NCBI GenBank assembly: GCA_902795605.1
Contig: CADBLU010000029.1
Location: 1 to 38,237, forward strand
Direction: 5' to 3'
Origin: an uncultured Prevotellaceae bacterium
GTDB taxonomy: Bacteria > Bacteroidota > Bacteroidia > Bacteroidales > Bacteroidaceae
Length of the DNA: 38,237 bases
A model generated the notes under the pieces. The model did no database searches. It was not told where the DNA came from and saw only the letters and a list, made by a program, of their open reading frames with translations. Of the stretch, positions 25,502-32,696 are shown in pieces. Numbering within the stretch: position 1 is the first letter of the stretch; every line of letters begins with the position of its first letter. The position numbers and the translations under genes were made by a program.

Positions 25502-26299
25502 TCAGTCGTCAATGTCATCCTGCCTTACAGGGAAGGTGAAATAGGTGTCGGGGAACGGCTCGTTGCTCAGGGTGAAGTGCCACCATTCGGTGTCGAGGGG
25601 CTTGAAACCGTGAGCGAGCATGGCCTGACGCAGGATCATACGATTCTTGAACTGCTCGGCGGTGATGCTTTTTCCGGTGGGCGACTTGCTGTTGTCGCCT
25701 GTATATTCACCCGTTTCAGGATTGCCGCAGAAGTCGGGATGACTCTCAGGGCCGAACCAGTCGAAGGTGCCGCCCATGTCGAGTTCCTTTTCCGTGTTCA
25801 TGTCGAAGAGCGTCAGGTCGACGGTGGAGCCGCGTGTATGTCCGCTTTTCTCCATGATATACTCTTGGTCAAAGAGCACCGACTTGTCGAGGTCGGAATA
25901 GAAGTAGGGCTTCATTTCCGTTGCCGAAAGATCGGCAGCCCAGCGCACGAAGTGGTCGACGGCCTTCTGAGGGCGGTAGGCGTCATAGATTTTCAGCCGA
26001 TAGCCTTTTGACAGCACGTCGTCGCTCACTGCCTTGAGGGCCTCGGCAGCTTTTTGGGTGAGCATAGCCGTGGGCTCCTCGTAGCCGTCGATACGGCTGC
26101 CTACGAAATTGTATGTCCCGTAGTATCTGATTTCCAAGATGGCATCGGGAATGGCCTCAGCCAGCGTGACAAACTGGCTGGAGTCGTCGGTGGGGCTTGT
26201 CGCCGCGTCGTTGATGCTATTGTAGAAACAGAAAGCGCCAAAAGCAGCCGCGATGACGGCCACGCTGGCAGCGGCTCTCCAATGTTTGGGCTTTTGCAT
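25502..26299 (-). CDS. D-alanyl-D-alanine dipeptidase, VanX-like (M15D)
   Basis: The product has 265 residues. One N-terminal hydrophobic segment (about 9-27, AAASVAVIAAAFGAFCFY) serves as signal or anchor. The VanX/DdpX catalytic set is complete: Arg109 in YRPQKA, SGHTRGSTVD with zinc ligands His154 and Asp161, and EWWHF with catalytic Glu238 and zinc ligand His241. These enzymes split D-Ala-D-Ala dipeptide. Periplasmic location suggests turnover of peptidoglycan-derived dipeptide rather than glycopeptide resistance, since no VanH or VanA neighbours are present; that is inference. It starts 21 bp after the DUF4468 gene and is the last gene of its operon. Confidence 0.92.
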   Translation of the reverse strand: MQKPKHWRAAASVAVIAAAFGAFCFYNSINDAATSPTDDSSQFVTLAEAIPDAILEIRYYGTYNFVGSRIDGYEEPTAMLTQKAAEALKAVSDDVLSKGYRLKIYDAYRPQKAVDHFVRWAADLSATEMKPYFYSDLDKSVLFDQEYIMEKSGHTRGSTVDLTLFDMNTEKELDMGGTFDWFGPESHPDFCGNPETGEYTGDNSKSPTGKSITAEQFKNRMILRQAMLAHGFKPLDTEWWHFTLSNEPFPDTYFTFPVRQDDIDD

Positions 26300-26320
26300 A
26301 TCCTTCCTTTTTGTTTTTAC

Positions 26321-27046
26321 TTACCAGTCGTTGTCTTCGTCACCGGTGATGCCGTTCTTCAGGGCTTCCTCCACCTTGTCCATGATGGCGTTGGAGTAGG
26401 CGTGAGTCATCACGAGTGCCTTGGCGCATGTGCGTTTCTGCGCGTCTTTCTCCACGAAGGGGTAGTGCTTGGCGATTTCCCACTGCTCGTCATAGAGATT
26501 GGCGTTGGTCTTGTCGTCCTTCTTGCGCTTCGAGTCGCCGTAGGTGCTTCTGTTGGGTTCGGCCAGGCTGAGCCATCCGCCGCTGATGTCGGCCAGGACG
26601 TCGTAGGTCTGCACGGTGTAGGTGACGCGTACACGGCCGTCTTTGATATCGAGGCGGATGACAGGGGTGATGCTGACCGAGTATTTGTTGACCGTACCGG
26701 TATGATTGGCGATGTCGGGGATGGTCGACGAGATGATGATGCAACCGCTCTCCTTGTCGTTGAGCGTGATGGCCTGCTTGTCTTTGAAGGTGGCTGTGGT
26801 CCAGTAGTTGAGTGCCACATAGAGTTGCTCTTTCGATTTGCCGGGAGCCTGTATGACCTGCTGATAGGTGAGGCTCTCGTTCTTGTCGAGTGTCAGCTCT
26901 CCTGCCAGGTTCATGGCTGCGTCGAGCCATTTCTCGCCATACCGCTCCTTGGCATATTTCTCCAGGTCGGCGGCTTTCATCACCTGTGCTTGTACATTCA
27001 TTGTAGCCATGATGGCGACTACGGCTAAAATGACAATCTTTTTCAT
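26321..27046 (-). CDS. Secreted DUF4468-like protein
   Basis: The product has 241 residues. A signal peptide (MKKIVILAVVAIMATMNVQAQ) is followed by a short helical part and then a region resembling DUF4468: 'VIQAPGKSKEQLYVALNYW', 'DKESGCIIISS' and a strand IKDGRVRVTYTVQTYDV. DUF4468 proteins are small secreted Bacteroidetes proteins predicted to have a TBP-like fold and have no known function. The gene lies between an M13 peptidase and a VanX-like dipeptidase on the same strand with short gaps (77 and 21 bp), so it may act with envelope peptide turnover; this is only context. Confidence 0.8.
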   Translation of the reverse strand: MKKIVILAVVAIMATMNVQAQVMKAADLEKYAKERYGEKWLDAAMNLAGELTLDKNESLTYQQVIQAPGKSKEQLYVALNYWTTATFKDKQAITLNDKESGCIIISSTIPDIANHTGTVNKYSVSITPVIRLDIKDGRVRVTYTVQTYDVLADISGGWLSLAEPNRSTYGDSKRKKDDKTNANLYDEQWEIAKHYPFVEKDAQKRTCAKALVMTHAYSNAIMDKVEEALKNGITGDEDNDW

Positions 27047-27123
27047 TTCGTTTCTTTACTTTATTATTTTTTGCTTTACTCTAGTTTCGCTTTTGTTCAA
27101 CTTTTGGAGTTTAGGAGTTGCGT

Positions 27124-29148
27124 CTACCAGATATGGGCGCGCTTCTTCTTTGCCAGGAAGAGTTTGTCGCTTTTCTTGATTTTGAAGGCGTCATACCAGG
27201 CGTCGATATGCGGCAGGGCGGCATTGACGCGGGCGATGTTGGGTGAGTGCACATCGACAGTGATGAGCATCTCCATGTATTCCGGGCGCATGTTGGAGGC
27301 CCAGACACGTGCCCACGAGAGGAAGAAGCGCTGCTCGGGGGTGAATCCGTCCTTCACGCCTAAAGGATTCTTGCTCATGGCGTTCTGGAGGGCGCGGAAG
27401 GCGATGTTGATGCCGCCGTTGTCGCCGATGTTCTCACCTAACGTCTGCTTGCCGTTGATGGTCTTGCCGGAGACAATCTCCACCTTGTCGAAATAGTCCT
27501 CAAGGAGTTTTGTGCGTGCCTCGTAGTTCTTCTTGTCCTGCTCTGTCCACCAGTTCTTCTGGTTACCGGTCTTGTCGAACTGCGAGCCCTGGTCGTCGAA
27601 GCCGTGGCTCATCTCATGACCGATGACTCCGCCGATGGCACCGTAGTTGGCTGCATCGTCGGCTTTGGGGTCGAAGAAGGGCGGCTGGAGGATGGCTGCC
27701 GGGAAGCAGATCTCGTTGGTGGTGGGGTTGTAGTAGGCGTTGACGGTCTGCGGTGTCATCAGCCACTCACTCTTGTCAACGGGTTTGTTGACCTTGCGGT
27801 TGAGTTCATCATCGAGCAGGAAGACAGAGATACGGCCGAGGTTCTCATAGAGCGAAAGACTCTCGTCCACCTGCAGACCGCTGTAGTCTTTCCATTTGTC
27901 GGGATAGCCGATTTTCACGATGAAGTTGCTCAGCTTGTCCTGTGCCTGCAACTTCGTCTCCGGACTCATCCATGTGGCCTCGTTGATACGCTGCGAGAGG
28001 GCCTCCTGCAGGTTGGCCACCAGCTGGAGCATCCGCTGCTTGCTGCTCTCAGGGAAATGCTTCTCCACATAGAGTTTACCCACGGCCTCGCCCATCACGC
28101 CGCTGACCAAAGCCACGGCACGCTTCCAGCGTGGACGGTCCTGCTGTACGCCGTTCATGACGCTGCTGAACTTGAACGCCTCGGCGCGGAAGTCGTCGCT
28201 CAGTTGGCTGCTGGCGCCGCTGATGACCTTGATCTCGGCATAGGCCTTCAGGTCGTCGAGCGGAGTCTCGGCGAGGATTTTCTCCACCTCGTGGATGGGC
28301 TCGGGCTGCCCCACGTCGACCTCGTCGAAACGGGGGAATCCGGTGGCGAGGAAAACGTTGCCCCAGTCGATGCCGGGGAAGTCGGTCACTAATTGGTTGT
28401 AACTCATCTTATGGTAGTTGGCGTCGATGTCGCGCAACTGCACCCTGCTGTAGCTGGCTTTGGCGATACGGGTCTCGATGGCCATCACCGCCTGCATCTT
28501 CTTTTCTGCGGTGGCCTCGTCGTTGCCCACCATCGTGAAGAGGTTCTTGAGCATCGTCTTGTAGGCTTCGCGCACGCGCACCGTCTGCTCGTCGTCGTTG
28601 AGATAGTAATCGCGTGTGCCCAGACCGATGCCTCCCTGTCCGATGCTCACGAGGTTCATGTCGGCATTGCGCATGTCGGCACCCACGCCGATGCCATACA
28701 TCATGGTGCTCTCACCCATCCGGTCGAGTTGGGCGGTCACCAGCTGGTATTCGCGGCGGTCTTTGATGGCGGCGATGCGGTCAAGTGTGGGCTTCAGCGG
28801 TTGCCATCCCTCGCGGTTGAGGCGCACGCTGTCCATCATCAGGTTGTAGAGCGAGCCGATTTTCTGGCCCAAAGAGCCTTTCTGCTGGGGGGTGTTGGCA
28901 TACTGCAGGATGAGCTCCTGTATGTCTTTCTGGCTCTGCTCATACAGGTCGGTAAAAGCGCCGTTGCTGGTGTGCTCGTCGTCGAGGGGATGATTGCGGA
29001 GCCATCCGCCGGCGGCATATTGATAGAAGTTGTCTCCCGGACGGATGCTGGTGTCCAGGTTCTGCGGGTCGATGCCCGAGGTGAGCGACTGTGCGAAGGC
29101 TGTGCCTCCGGAAAGAAACAGTGCTGCTAAGAATAGAATCTTTTTCAT
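27124..29148 (-). CDS. M13 family zinc metallopeptidase (neprilysin/PepO-like), copy 2
   Basis: The product has 674 residues. It has a signal peptide (MKKILFLAALFLSGGTAFAQ), 'RPGDNFYQYAAGGWLRNHP' near the N-terminus, NAYYNPTTNEICFPAAILQ, the zinc motif HEMSH (511-515), GENIGDNGG downstream and a C-terminal Trp. Compared with the other M13 copy the ExxxD site reads GENIGDNGG instead of GENLADHGG, but both Glu and Asp are kept. It is a predicted exported oligopeptidase and the first gene of an operon with the DUF4468 and VanX-like genes. The clear but moderate similarity to the protein at 11061-13100 indicates old paralogues, not a recent duplication. Confidence 0.93.
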   Translation of the reverse strand: MKKILFLAALFLSGGTAFAQSLTSGIDPQNLDTSIRPGDNFYQYAAGGWLRNHPLDDEHTSNGAFTDLYEQSQKDIQELILQYANTPQQKGSLGQKIGSLYNLMMDSVRLNREGWQPLKPTLDRIAAIKDRREYQLVTAQLDRMGESTMMYGIGVGADMRNADMNLVSIGQGGIGLGTRDYYLNDDEQTVRVREAYKTMLKNLFTMVGNDEATAEKKMQAVMAIETRIAKASYSRVQLRDIDANYHKMSYNQLVTDFPGIDWGNVFLATGFPRFDEVDVGQPEPIHEVEKILAETPLDDLKAYAEIKVISGASSQLSDDFRAEAFKFSSVMNGVQQDRPRWKRAVALVSGVMGEAVGKLYVEKHFPESSKQRMLQLVANLQEALSQRINEATWMSPETKLQAQDKLSNFIVKIGYPDKWKDYSGLQVDESLSLYENLGRISVFLLDDELNRKVNKPVDKSEWLMTPQTVNAYYNPTTNEICFPAAILQPPFFDPKADDAANYGAIGGVIGHEMSHGFDDQGSQFDKTGNQKNWWTEQDKKNYEARTKLLEDYFDKVEIVSGKTINGKQTLGENIGDNGGINIAFRALQNAMSKNPLGVKDGFTPEQRFFLSWARVWASNMRPEYMEMLITVDVHSPNIARVNAALPHIDAWYDAFKIKKSDKLFLAKKKRAHIW

Positions 29149-29228
29149 AATTGTATATCTTTTCTGTATAATGTGTCTCTTTGTTTTTTTCGTCTTTTCG
29201 GTTTTCGCGTCTTATCTGAACCAAGGTG

Positions 29229-29236
29229 CAAATATA
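29229..29236 (-). promoter_or_regulatory. -7 box of the M13 copy 2 operon
   Basis: Minus strand 29236-29229 reads TATATTTG, an exact TAnnTTTG, about 80 bp before the start codon at 29148. The -33 element is unclear. Confidence 0.5.
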
Positions 29237-29329
29237 GTCATTTATCTGTCAATTTTGCGAAAAATGGCGGTACAAAATGCGATGGGAGTGTAAAAAAGAT
29301 GATGTGCCGACCTTGATTTTATGGCACTA

Positions 29330-29363
29330 TTTGCACCGGTGTCAGAATATTTTCGTAATTTAG
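29330..29363 (+). promoter_or_regulatory. Possible promoter of the coaW operon
   Basis: TTTG at 29330-29333 and TAATTTAG at 29356-29363 (one mismatch to TAnnTTTG) are spaced by 22 bp, 38 bp before the ATG at 29402. Confidence 0.4.
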
Positions 29364-29401
29364 CCGCGGAATAACCGAATATTGTGAGAAAACGAAAGAA
29401 A

Positions 29402-30232
29402 ATGGGAATAGTTATTGGTATTGACGTGGGCATCAGCACCACGAAAATCGTAGGAGTGAAGGACGGTCAGGTAGTGTCGCCGATGCGCATCACAGCCACC
29501 GACCCCGTGACGTCGCTCTATGGCGCTTTCGGCAAGTATCTCGTAGAGAACAAGATTGAGCTGGATGACGTGGAGCAGGTGATGGTGACTGGCGTGGGCA
29601 GTGCCTATATCGACAAACCTGTCTATGGTCTGCCCACCAACAAGGTCGACGAGTTCATGGCCGACGGTCTGGGGGCACGCTTCGAGACGGGTCTCGACAA
29701 CATCATCGTGGTGAGCATGGGTTCGGGCACCTCGCTCGTTCTCTGCAAAGGCGATGACATCCGCCATATCGGCGGCGTGAGTATCGGTGGCGGCACCTTG
29801 GCAGGTCTCTCGCTCATCATGCTTAAGACGTCCGACATCAAACAGGTGTCGACTTTGGCCATGCAAGGCGACATCTCAAAAGTCAACCTCTCTATCGGCG
29901 ACATCAGTCCCCGGCCGCTGCCCGGTCTGCCGATGAATGTCACTGCCTCCCTCTTCGGCAAGGCAAAGTCCGACGCGGCGAAGGAGGATATCGCCGTGGG
30001 ACTGATCGTGATGGTGCTTCAGTCGATAGGCAGCGCGGCGGTGCTCTCGGCGCTCAACAGTCAGATTCACGAGTTTGTGTTGATCGGCAACCTCTCCCTG
30101 CTGCCTCAGTGCCGTGATGTGTTCCCCATGTTAGAGAAACTCTATCACGTGCATTTCCTCATCCCTAAGTATTCGCAGTTCTGCACGGCCATTGGCGCCG
30201 CACTCTATTATGACAAAATCAAAACCAATTAA
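29402..30232 (+). CDS. coaW: Type II pantothenate kinase
   Basis: The product has 276 residues from ATG 29402; a GTG six codons upstream is the other possible start. It belongs to the actin-fold pantothenate kinases of type II: IGIDVGISTTKIVGV is the phosphate-1 loop, 'VSMGSGTSLVLC' and 'GGVSIGGGTLAGLSLIML' are the family motifs, and FVLIGNLSLLPQ is near the adenosine site. It phosphorylates pantothenate, the first step of coenzyme A synthesis, in the cytoplasm. The next gene starts 11 bp after the stop, so coaW appears to lead a three-gene transcript. Confidence 0.92.
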   Translation: MGIVIGIDVGISTTKIVGVKDGQVVSPMRITATDPVTSLYGAFGKYLVENKIELDDVEQVMVTGVGSAYIDKPVYGLPTNKVDEFMADGLGARFETGLDNIIVVSMGSGTSLVLCKGDDIRHIGGVSIGGGTLAGLSLIMLKTSDIKQVSTLAMQGDISKVNLSIGDISPRPLPGLPMNVTASLFGKAKSDAAKEDIAVGLIVMVLQSIGSAAVLSALNSQIHEFVLIGNLSLLPQCRDVFPMLEKLYHVHFLIPKYSQFCTAIGAALYYDKIKTN

Positions 30233-30243
30233 TCTATCATATT

Positions 30244-30846
30244 ATGGGAAGTTTTTTAGAAGAAATCGTGAAAGGCGGACTGGGCGAGGTGCTCGGTTCG
30301 GTGCTCGGAGGCGGTTCGTCGAAGGGTAAAAGCTCCGGCGGAGGCCTTGAGGATATCATCAAGTCGATACAGGAGCAGATGGGAGGCGGTGGTTCGTCAT
30401 CTTCCTCCTCGTCCTCGGGCGGCGGCTTTGATGATGTGGTGAGAGAAATGCAGCGCAAGATGGGAGGCGGATCCTCCTCTGGCGGTGTGAGTGATGTGGC
30501 CGAGGAGATGCGCAGGAATTCCGGCGGTACAGCCTCCTCGGGTTCTGCGACAAGGAGAAGCTCCACGAATAGCAGCTCGTCTTCGGAGAGCAGCGGCAGT
30601 TCGATGAGCGACGTTGTCAGGGAGATGAAGAAGAAGGCGGGATTCGATGTGGAGGAAGAGGAGCCGCAGCCCCAGCAGCGCCCGACGTCCACTCAGAGAA
30701 AGAACTCTCGGAAAAGCTCTCAGAAGCCCCAGGAAGACGAGGGCCTCGGCAGCATCTTTGGCAAAATGGGTATCGATTTGGGCAATCTTGGCGGTTTGGC
30801 CGAGAGTGTGCTGAAGACAATAGGACTGGCAGGTAAATCAATATAA
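30244..30846 (+). CDS. Ser/Gly-rich protein with repeated short amphipathic helices
   Basis: The product has 200 residues. Low-complexity Gly/Ser linkers separate four similar short helices: LEDIIKSIQEQMGGG, FDDVVREMQRKMGGG, VSDVAEEMRRNSGG and MSDVVREMKKKAGF. The C-terminal third is charged (Glu/Gln/Lys/Arg) and ends in a hydrophobic helix (LGGLAESVLKTIGLAGK). There is no signal peptide or clear membrane segment. I do not recognise a family. The layout suggests a flexible multivalent scaffold with four docking helices. It sits 11 bp after coaW and 2 bp before the TerB-like gene, so it is probably translated together with that neighbour and may bind it. Confidence 0.7.
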   Translation: MGSFLEEIVKGGLGEVLGSVLGGGSSKGKSSGGGLEDIIKSIQEQMGGGGSSSSSSSSGGGFDDVVREMQRKMGGGSSSGGVSDVAEEMRRNSGGTASSGSATRRSSTNSSSSSESSGSSMSDVVREMKKKAGFDVEEEEPQPQQRPTSTQRKNSRKSSQKPQEDEGLGSIFGKMGIDLGNLGGLAESVLKTIGLAGKSI

Positions 30847-30848
30847 AA

Positions 30849-31214
30849 ATGGAAAAGGTTTTAGACACAATCAAACTGATGGCGAAAACGGGTTTGTTTT
30901 TCGCCCATTGCGACGGAGATTTCGGTTCGCGTGAGCATGACTTCATCAATGGCTTCCTCAACGGCATCCTCGAGATAGGAGATATCGACGAGGGACTCCA
31001 AAACGAGGTGAAGGACTCACTCAACCACACCTATACACTGGATGAGATAGTGGAAGAGACCAAGGCACTTGTGGCCGATTTCAATGACGATGAGCGCAAG
31101 GCCATCCTCTTTGTCATCAGCCAGTTTATCCTGAAGGTGGTGGCTTCCGACAGTGAGGTGGCAGAGGCTGAGCGTGAGAACTTCCGCCTGTGGAAAGAAG
31201 CCTTCGGACTTTAA
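30849..31214 (+). CDS. TerB-like helical protein
   Basis: The product has 121 residues, all helical. Two half-repeats carry the TerB-type acidic pattern: FFAHCDGDFGSREHDFINGF near 18-37 and VVASDSEVAEAERENFRLWK near 98-117, each an Ala-x-x-Asp-Gly/Ser-x-x-x-Glu type site that in TerB binds metal. TerB-like proteins occur in stress and envelope systems and often without tellurite genes. It begins 2 bp after the Ser/Gly-rich repeat gene, probably in the coaW operon. No terminator is visible before the next gene. Confidence 0.75.
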   Translation: MEKVLDTIKLMAKTGLFFAHCDGDFGSREHDFINGFLNGILEIGDIDEGLQNEVKDSLNHTYTLDEIVEETKALVADFNDDERKAILFVISQFILKVVASDSEVAEAERENFRLWKEAFGL

Positions 31215-31282
31215 GCGGCAGTGTGCGTATCATCCTGTGAGTCAAGGGGGATGAATCATTCCGACAGATAATACATTGAAAG

Positions 31283-32074
31283 TTGAGCGACTCTTCCCCA
31301 ACGAAGCAACCCAACATCCAGCACTATGCCGACGGAACAGCCAGTGTGATGCGTAAGGCGGTAGTTTATACAGAACTCCGATTCTATCAACGCAGTGATG
31401 TCTTGTATCAGTTGACCCAGGTGTTCTGTCAGCGCTATCTGCCTCATTACGGTGACCGCACTGTCGACCAGATGGTACAGGCTGCCCGTAGCACAAAGCA
31501 GAATATAGCAGAAGGCAGCACAGACGGGCAGACATCTACAGAGACTGAGCTGAAACTTCTGGGCATAGCCCGAGGTAGCAACCAGGAACTCTTACAGGAT
31601 TACTTGGACTATCTGAAGCGAAAAGGTTTGGCAGAATGGTTTGGAAAGAGCGAGCGCTTCGAACCACTGCACCGTTTCTGTCAAGCTCACACACAATGGG
31701 AGGACTATCTGCCCTTGACAGCCAGGATGAACGATGAAGAGTTGGCTAACATGGCAGTCTGCTTGTGTCATCAGGTGGATAAGGCCATGGCCAAATATAT
31801 TGAGCGCAAGGACCGAGAGTTTACTATGGAGGGTGGTATCCGTGAGCGCATGACCGCTGCCCGTTTGGGGCAGCGTGAGACGCAGCGGCAGATCATTGAT
31901 CGGCAGGCAGCAGAGATAGCCGCCCTTCGCAAAGAGATCGACCGCCTGAAAGATCTACTCAAAAAGGCAGGTTATCCCGGATTTTCAGGTGAGCTCGGGG
32001 AATCCGGAGATTCCGGAAAATCCGGAAAATCCGGAAAATCCGGAGAAACCGGAAATTCCGGAATATCCAGATAA
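31283..32074 (+). CDS. Four-helix-bundle suffix-domain protein with Ser-Gly-x repeat tail
   Basis: The open frame encodes 263 residues from a TTG at 31283; the first ATG is at 31349 (MRKAVVYTELRFYQRSDV) and is an equally plausible start, shortening the protein by 22 residues. Residues about 25-150 match four-helix-bundle proteins of the rRNA intervening-sequence/Avd-related type ('YGDRTVDQMVQAARSTKQN', then IAEGS). Residues about 150-210 look like the associated suffix domain, followed by a coiled-coil stretch (AAEIAALRKEIDRLKDLLKK). The tail (about 230-263) is Gly-rich with Ser-Gly-x triplets encoded by a 9-bp tandem array that runs through the stop codon. The family's function is unknown; related Avd proteins help diversity-generating retroelements. 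No reverse transcriptase is present here. Confidence 0.8.
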   Translation: MSDSSPTKQPNIQHYADGTASVMRKAVVYTELRFYQRSDVLYQLTQVFCQRYLPHYGDRTVDQMVQAARSTKQNIAEGSTDGQTSTETELKLLGIARGSNQELLQDYLDYLKRKGLAEWFGKSERFEPLHRFCQAHTQWEDYLPLTARMNDEELANMAVCLCHQVDKAMAKYIERKDREFTMEGGIRERMTAARLGQRETQRQIIDRQAAEIAALRKEIDRLKDLLKKAGYPGFSGELGESGDSGKSGKSGKSGETGNSGISR

Positions 32075-32079
32075 TCCGG
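32003..32079. repeat. 9-bp-period tandem array (core TCCGGA) inside and across a gene end
   Basis: Eight 9-nt units share the core TCCGGA, a perfect palindrome (TCCGGAGAT, three TCCGGAAAA, TCCGGAGAA, ACCGGAAAT, TCCGGAATA, TCCAGATAA), plus a final TCCGG. It encodes the Ser-Gly-x tail of the four-helix-bundle protein; its TAA stop is part of the last unit and the repeat continues 5 bp beyond. Confidence 0.92.
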
Positions 32080-32089
32080 CCTTATGAAT

Positions 32090-32130
32090 AAAGCATCCGG
32101 TTTCCACTCGATGTGGAAACCGGATGCTTT
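32090..32130 (+). terminator. Bidirectional intrinsic terminator
   Basis: An 18-bp perfect inverted repeat (32090-32107 with 32113-32130, 5-nt loop) sits between the convergent four-helix-bundle gene and rpiB. The plus strand continues TTATT and the stem ends AAAG/CTTT, giving U-rich ends in both directions. Confidence 0.9.
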
Positions 32131-32155
32131 TTATTGGCATGGGCAAAGTCTTTTT

Positions 32156-32608
32156 TTATGCCATGTCTTTTTTCAGAGGAATCTTGTCGATGCGGGCCTG
32201 GTGGCGTCCGCCCTCGAACTCGGTGGCGAAGAACTCGTCCATGATGAGCGAGGCGGTGTTCTCGTCGATGAAACGCCCGGGCATGACAAGCACGTTGGCG
32301 TTGTTGTGCTGGCGGATGAGATGCGCGATCTCAGGAATCCAGCAGAGGCCGGCGCGGATGCTCTGATGCTTGTTGAGCGTCATGTTGATGCCCTCGCCGC
32401 TGCCGCAGATGGCGATGCCGGGATACACCTCGCCGCGCTCGATGCCCTCGGCCAGCGCATGGCCGAAGTCGGAGTAGTCGCAGGAGGCTTCTGAGAAGGT
32501 GCCGTAGTCCTTATACTCGTAGCCGTTGTCGTCGAGGTATTTCTTGACGAACTGTTTGAGAGCATAGCCAGCGTGGTCGCTGGCTATGCCTATGGTCTTC
32601 ACTTCCAT
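32156..32608 (-). CDS. rpiB: Ribose-5-phosphate isomerase B
   Basis: The product has 150 residues of the RpiB/LacAB family, with IGIASDHAGYALK at the N-terminus, ICGSGEGINMTLNKH carrying the catalytic Cys and anion-hole loop, and IRAGLCW. It interconverts ribose-5-phosphate and ribulose-5-phosphate in the cytoplasm. It is the last gene of the arabinose/pentose operon and receives transcripts from transketolase across an 88-bp gap filled mainly by a 24-bp tandem repeat. The bidirectional terminator follows. Confidence 0.93.
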   Translation of the reverse strand: MEVKTIGIASDHAGYALKQFVKKYLDDNGYEYKDYGTFSEASCDYSDFGHALAEGIERGEVYPGIAICGSGEGINMTLNKHQSIRAGLCWIPEIAHLIRQHNNANVLVMPGRFIDENTASLIMDEFFATEFEGGRHQARIDKIPLKKDMA

Positions 32609-32609
32609 A

Positions 32610-32681
32610 TCACTTATTGTTTATATCAGTGAATCACTTACTGTTTATATCAGTGAATCACTTATTGTTTATATCAGTGAA
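32610..32681. repeat. 24-bp tandem repeat, three copies
   Basis: Three consecutive 24-bp units (32610-32633, 32634-32657, 32658-32681) are identical except for one base in the middle copy. Each unit begins TCACT and ends AGTGAA, so the ends are inverted and each copy can form a small hairpin. The array lies between the transketolase stop and the rpiB start, ending 2 bp from the rpiB start codon on the minus strand. Confidence 0.95.
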
Positions 32682-32696
32682 TGAGAAATGCCGTGA

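Noticed and set aside
25502-26299. Vancomycin-resistance gene
   Set aside because: The VanX motifs are complete, but VanH, VanA and VanRS neighbours are absent; the neighbours are peptidase and DUF4468 genes.
31283-32074. Intervening sequence of a 23S rRNA gene or a diversity-generating retroelement
   Set aside because: The protein family fits, but no rRNA flanks it and no reverse transcriptase or template/variable repeat pair is present in the window.
32610-32681. CRISPR array
   Set aside because: The 24-bp units are directly adjacent with no spacers and there are no cas genes nearby. The 9-bp arrays also lack spacers.
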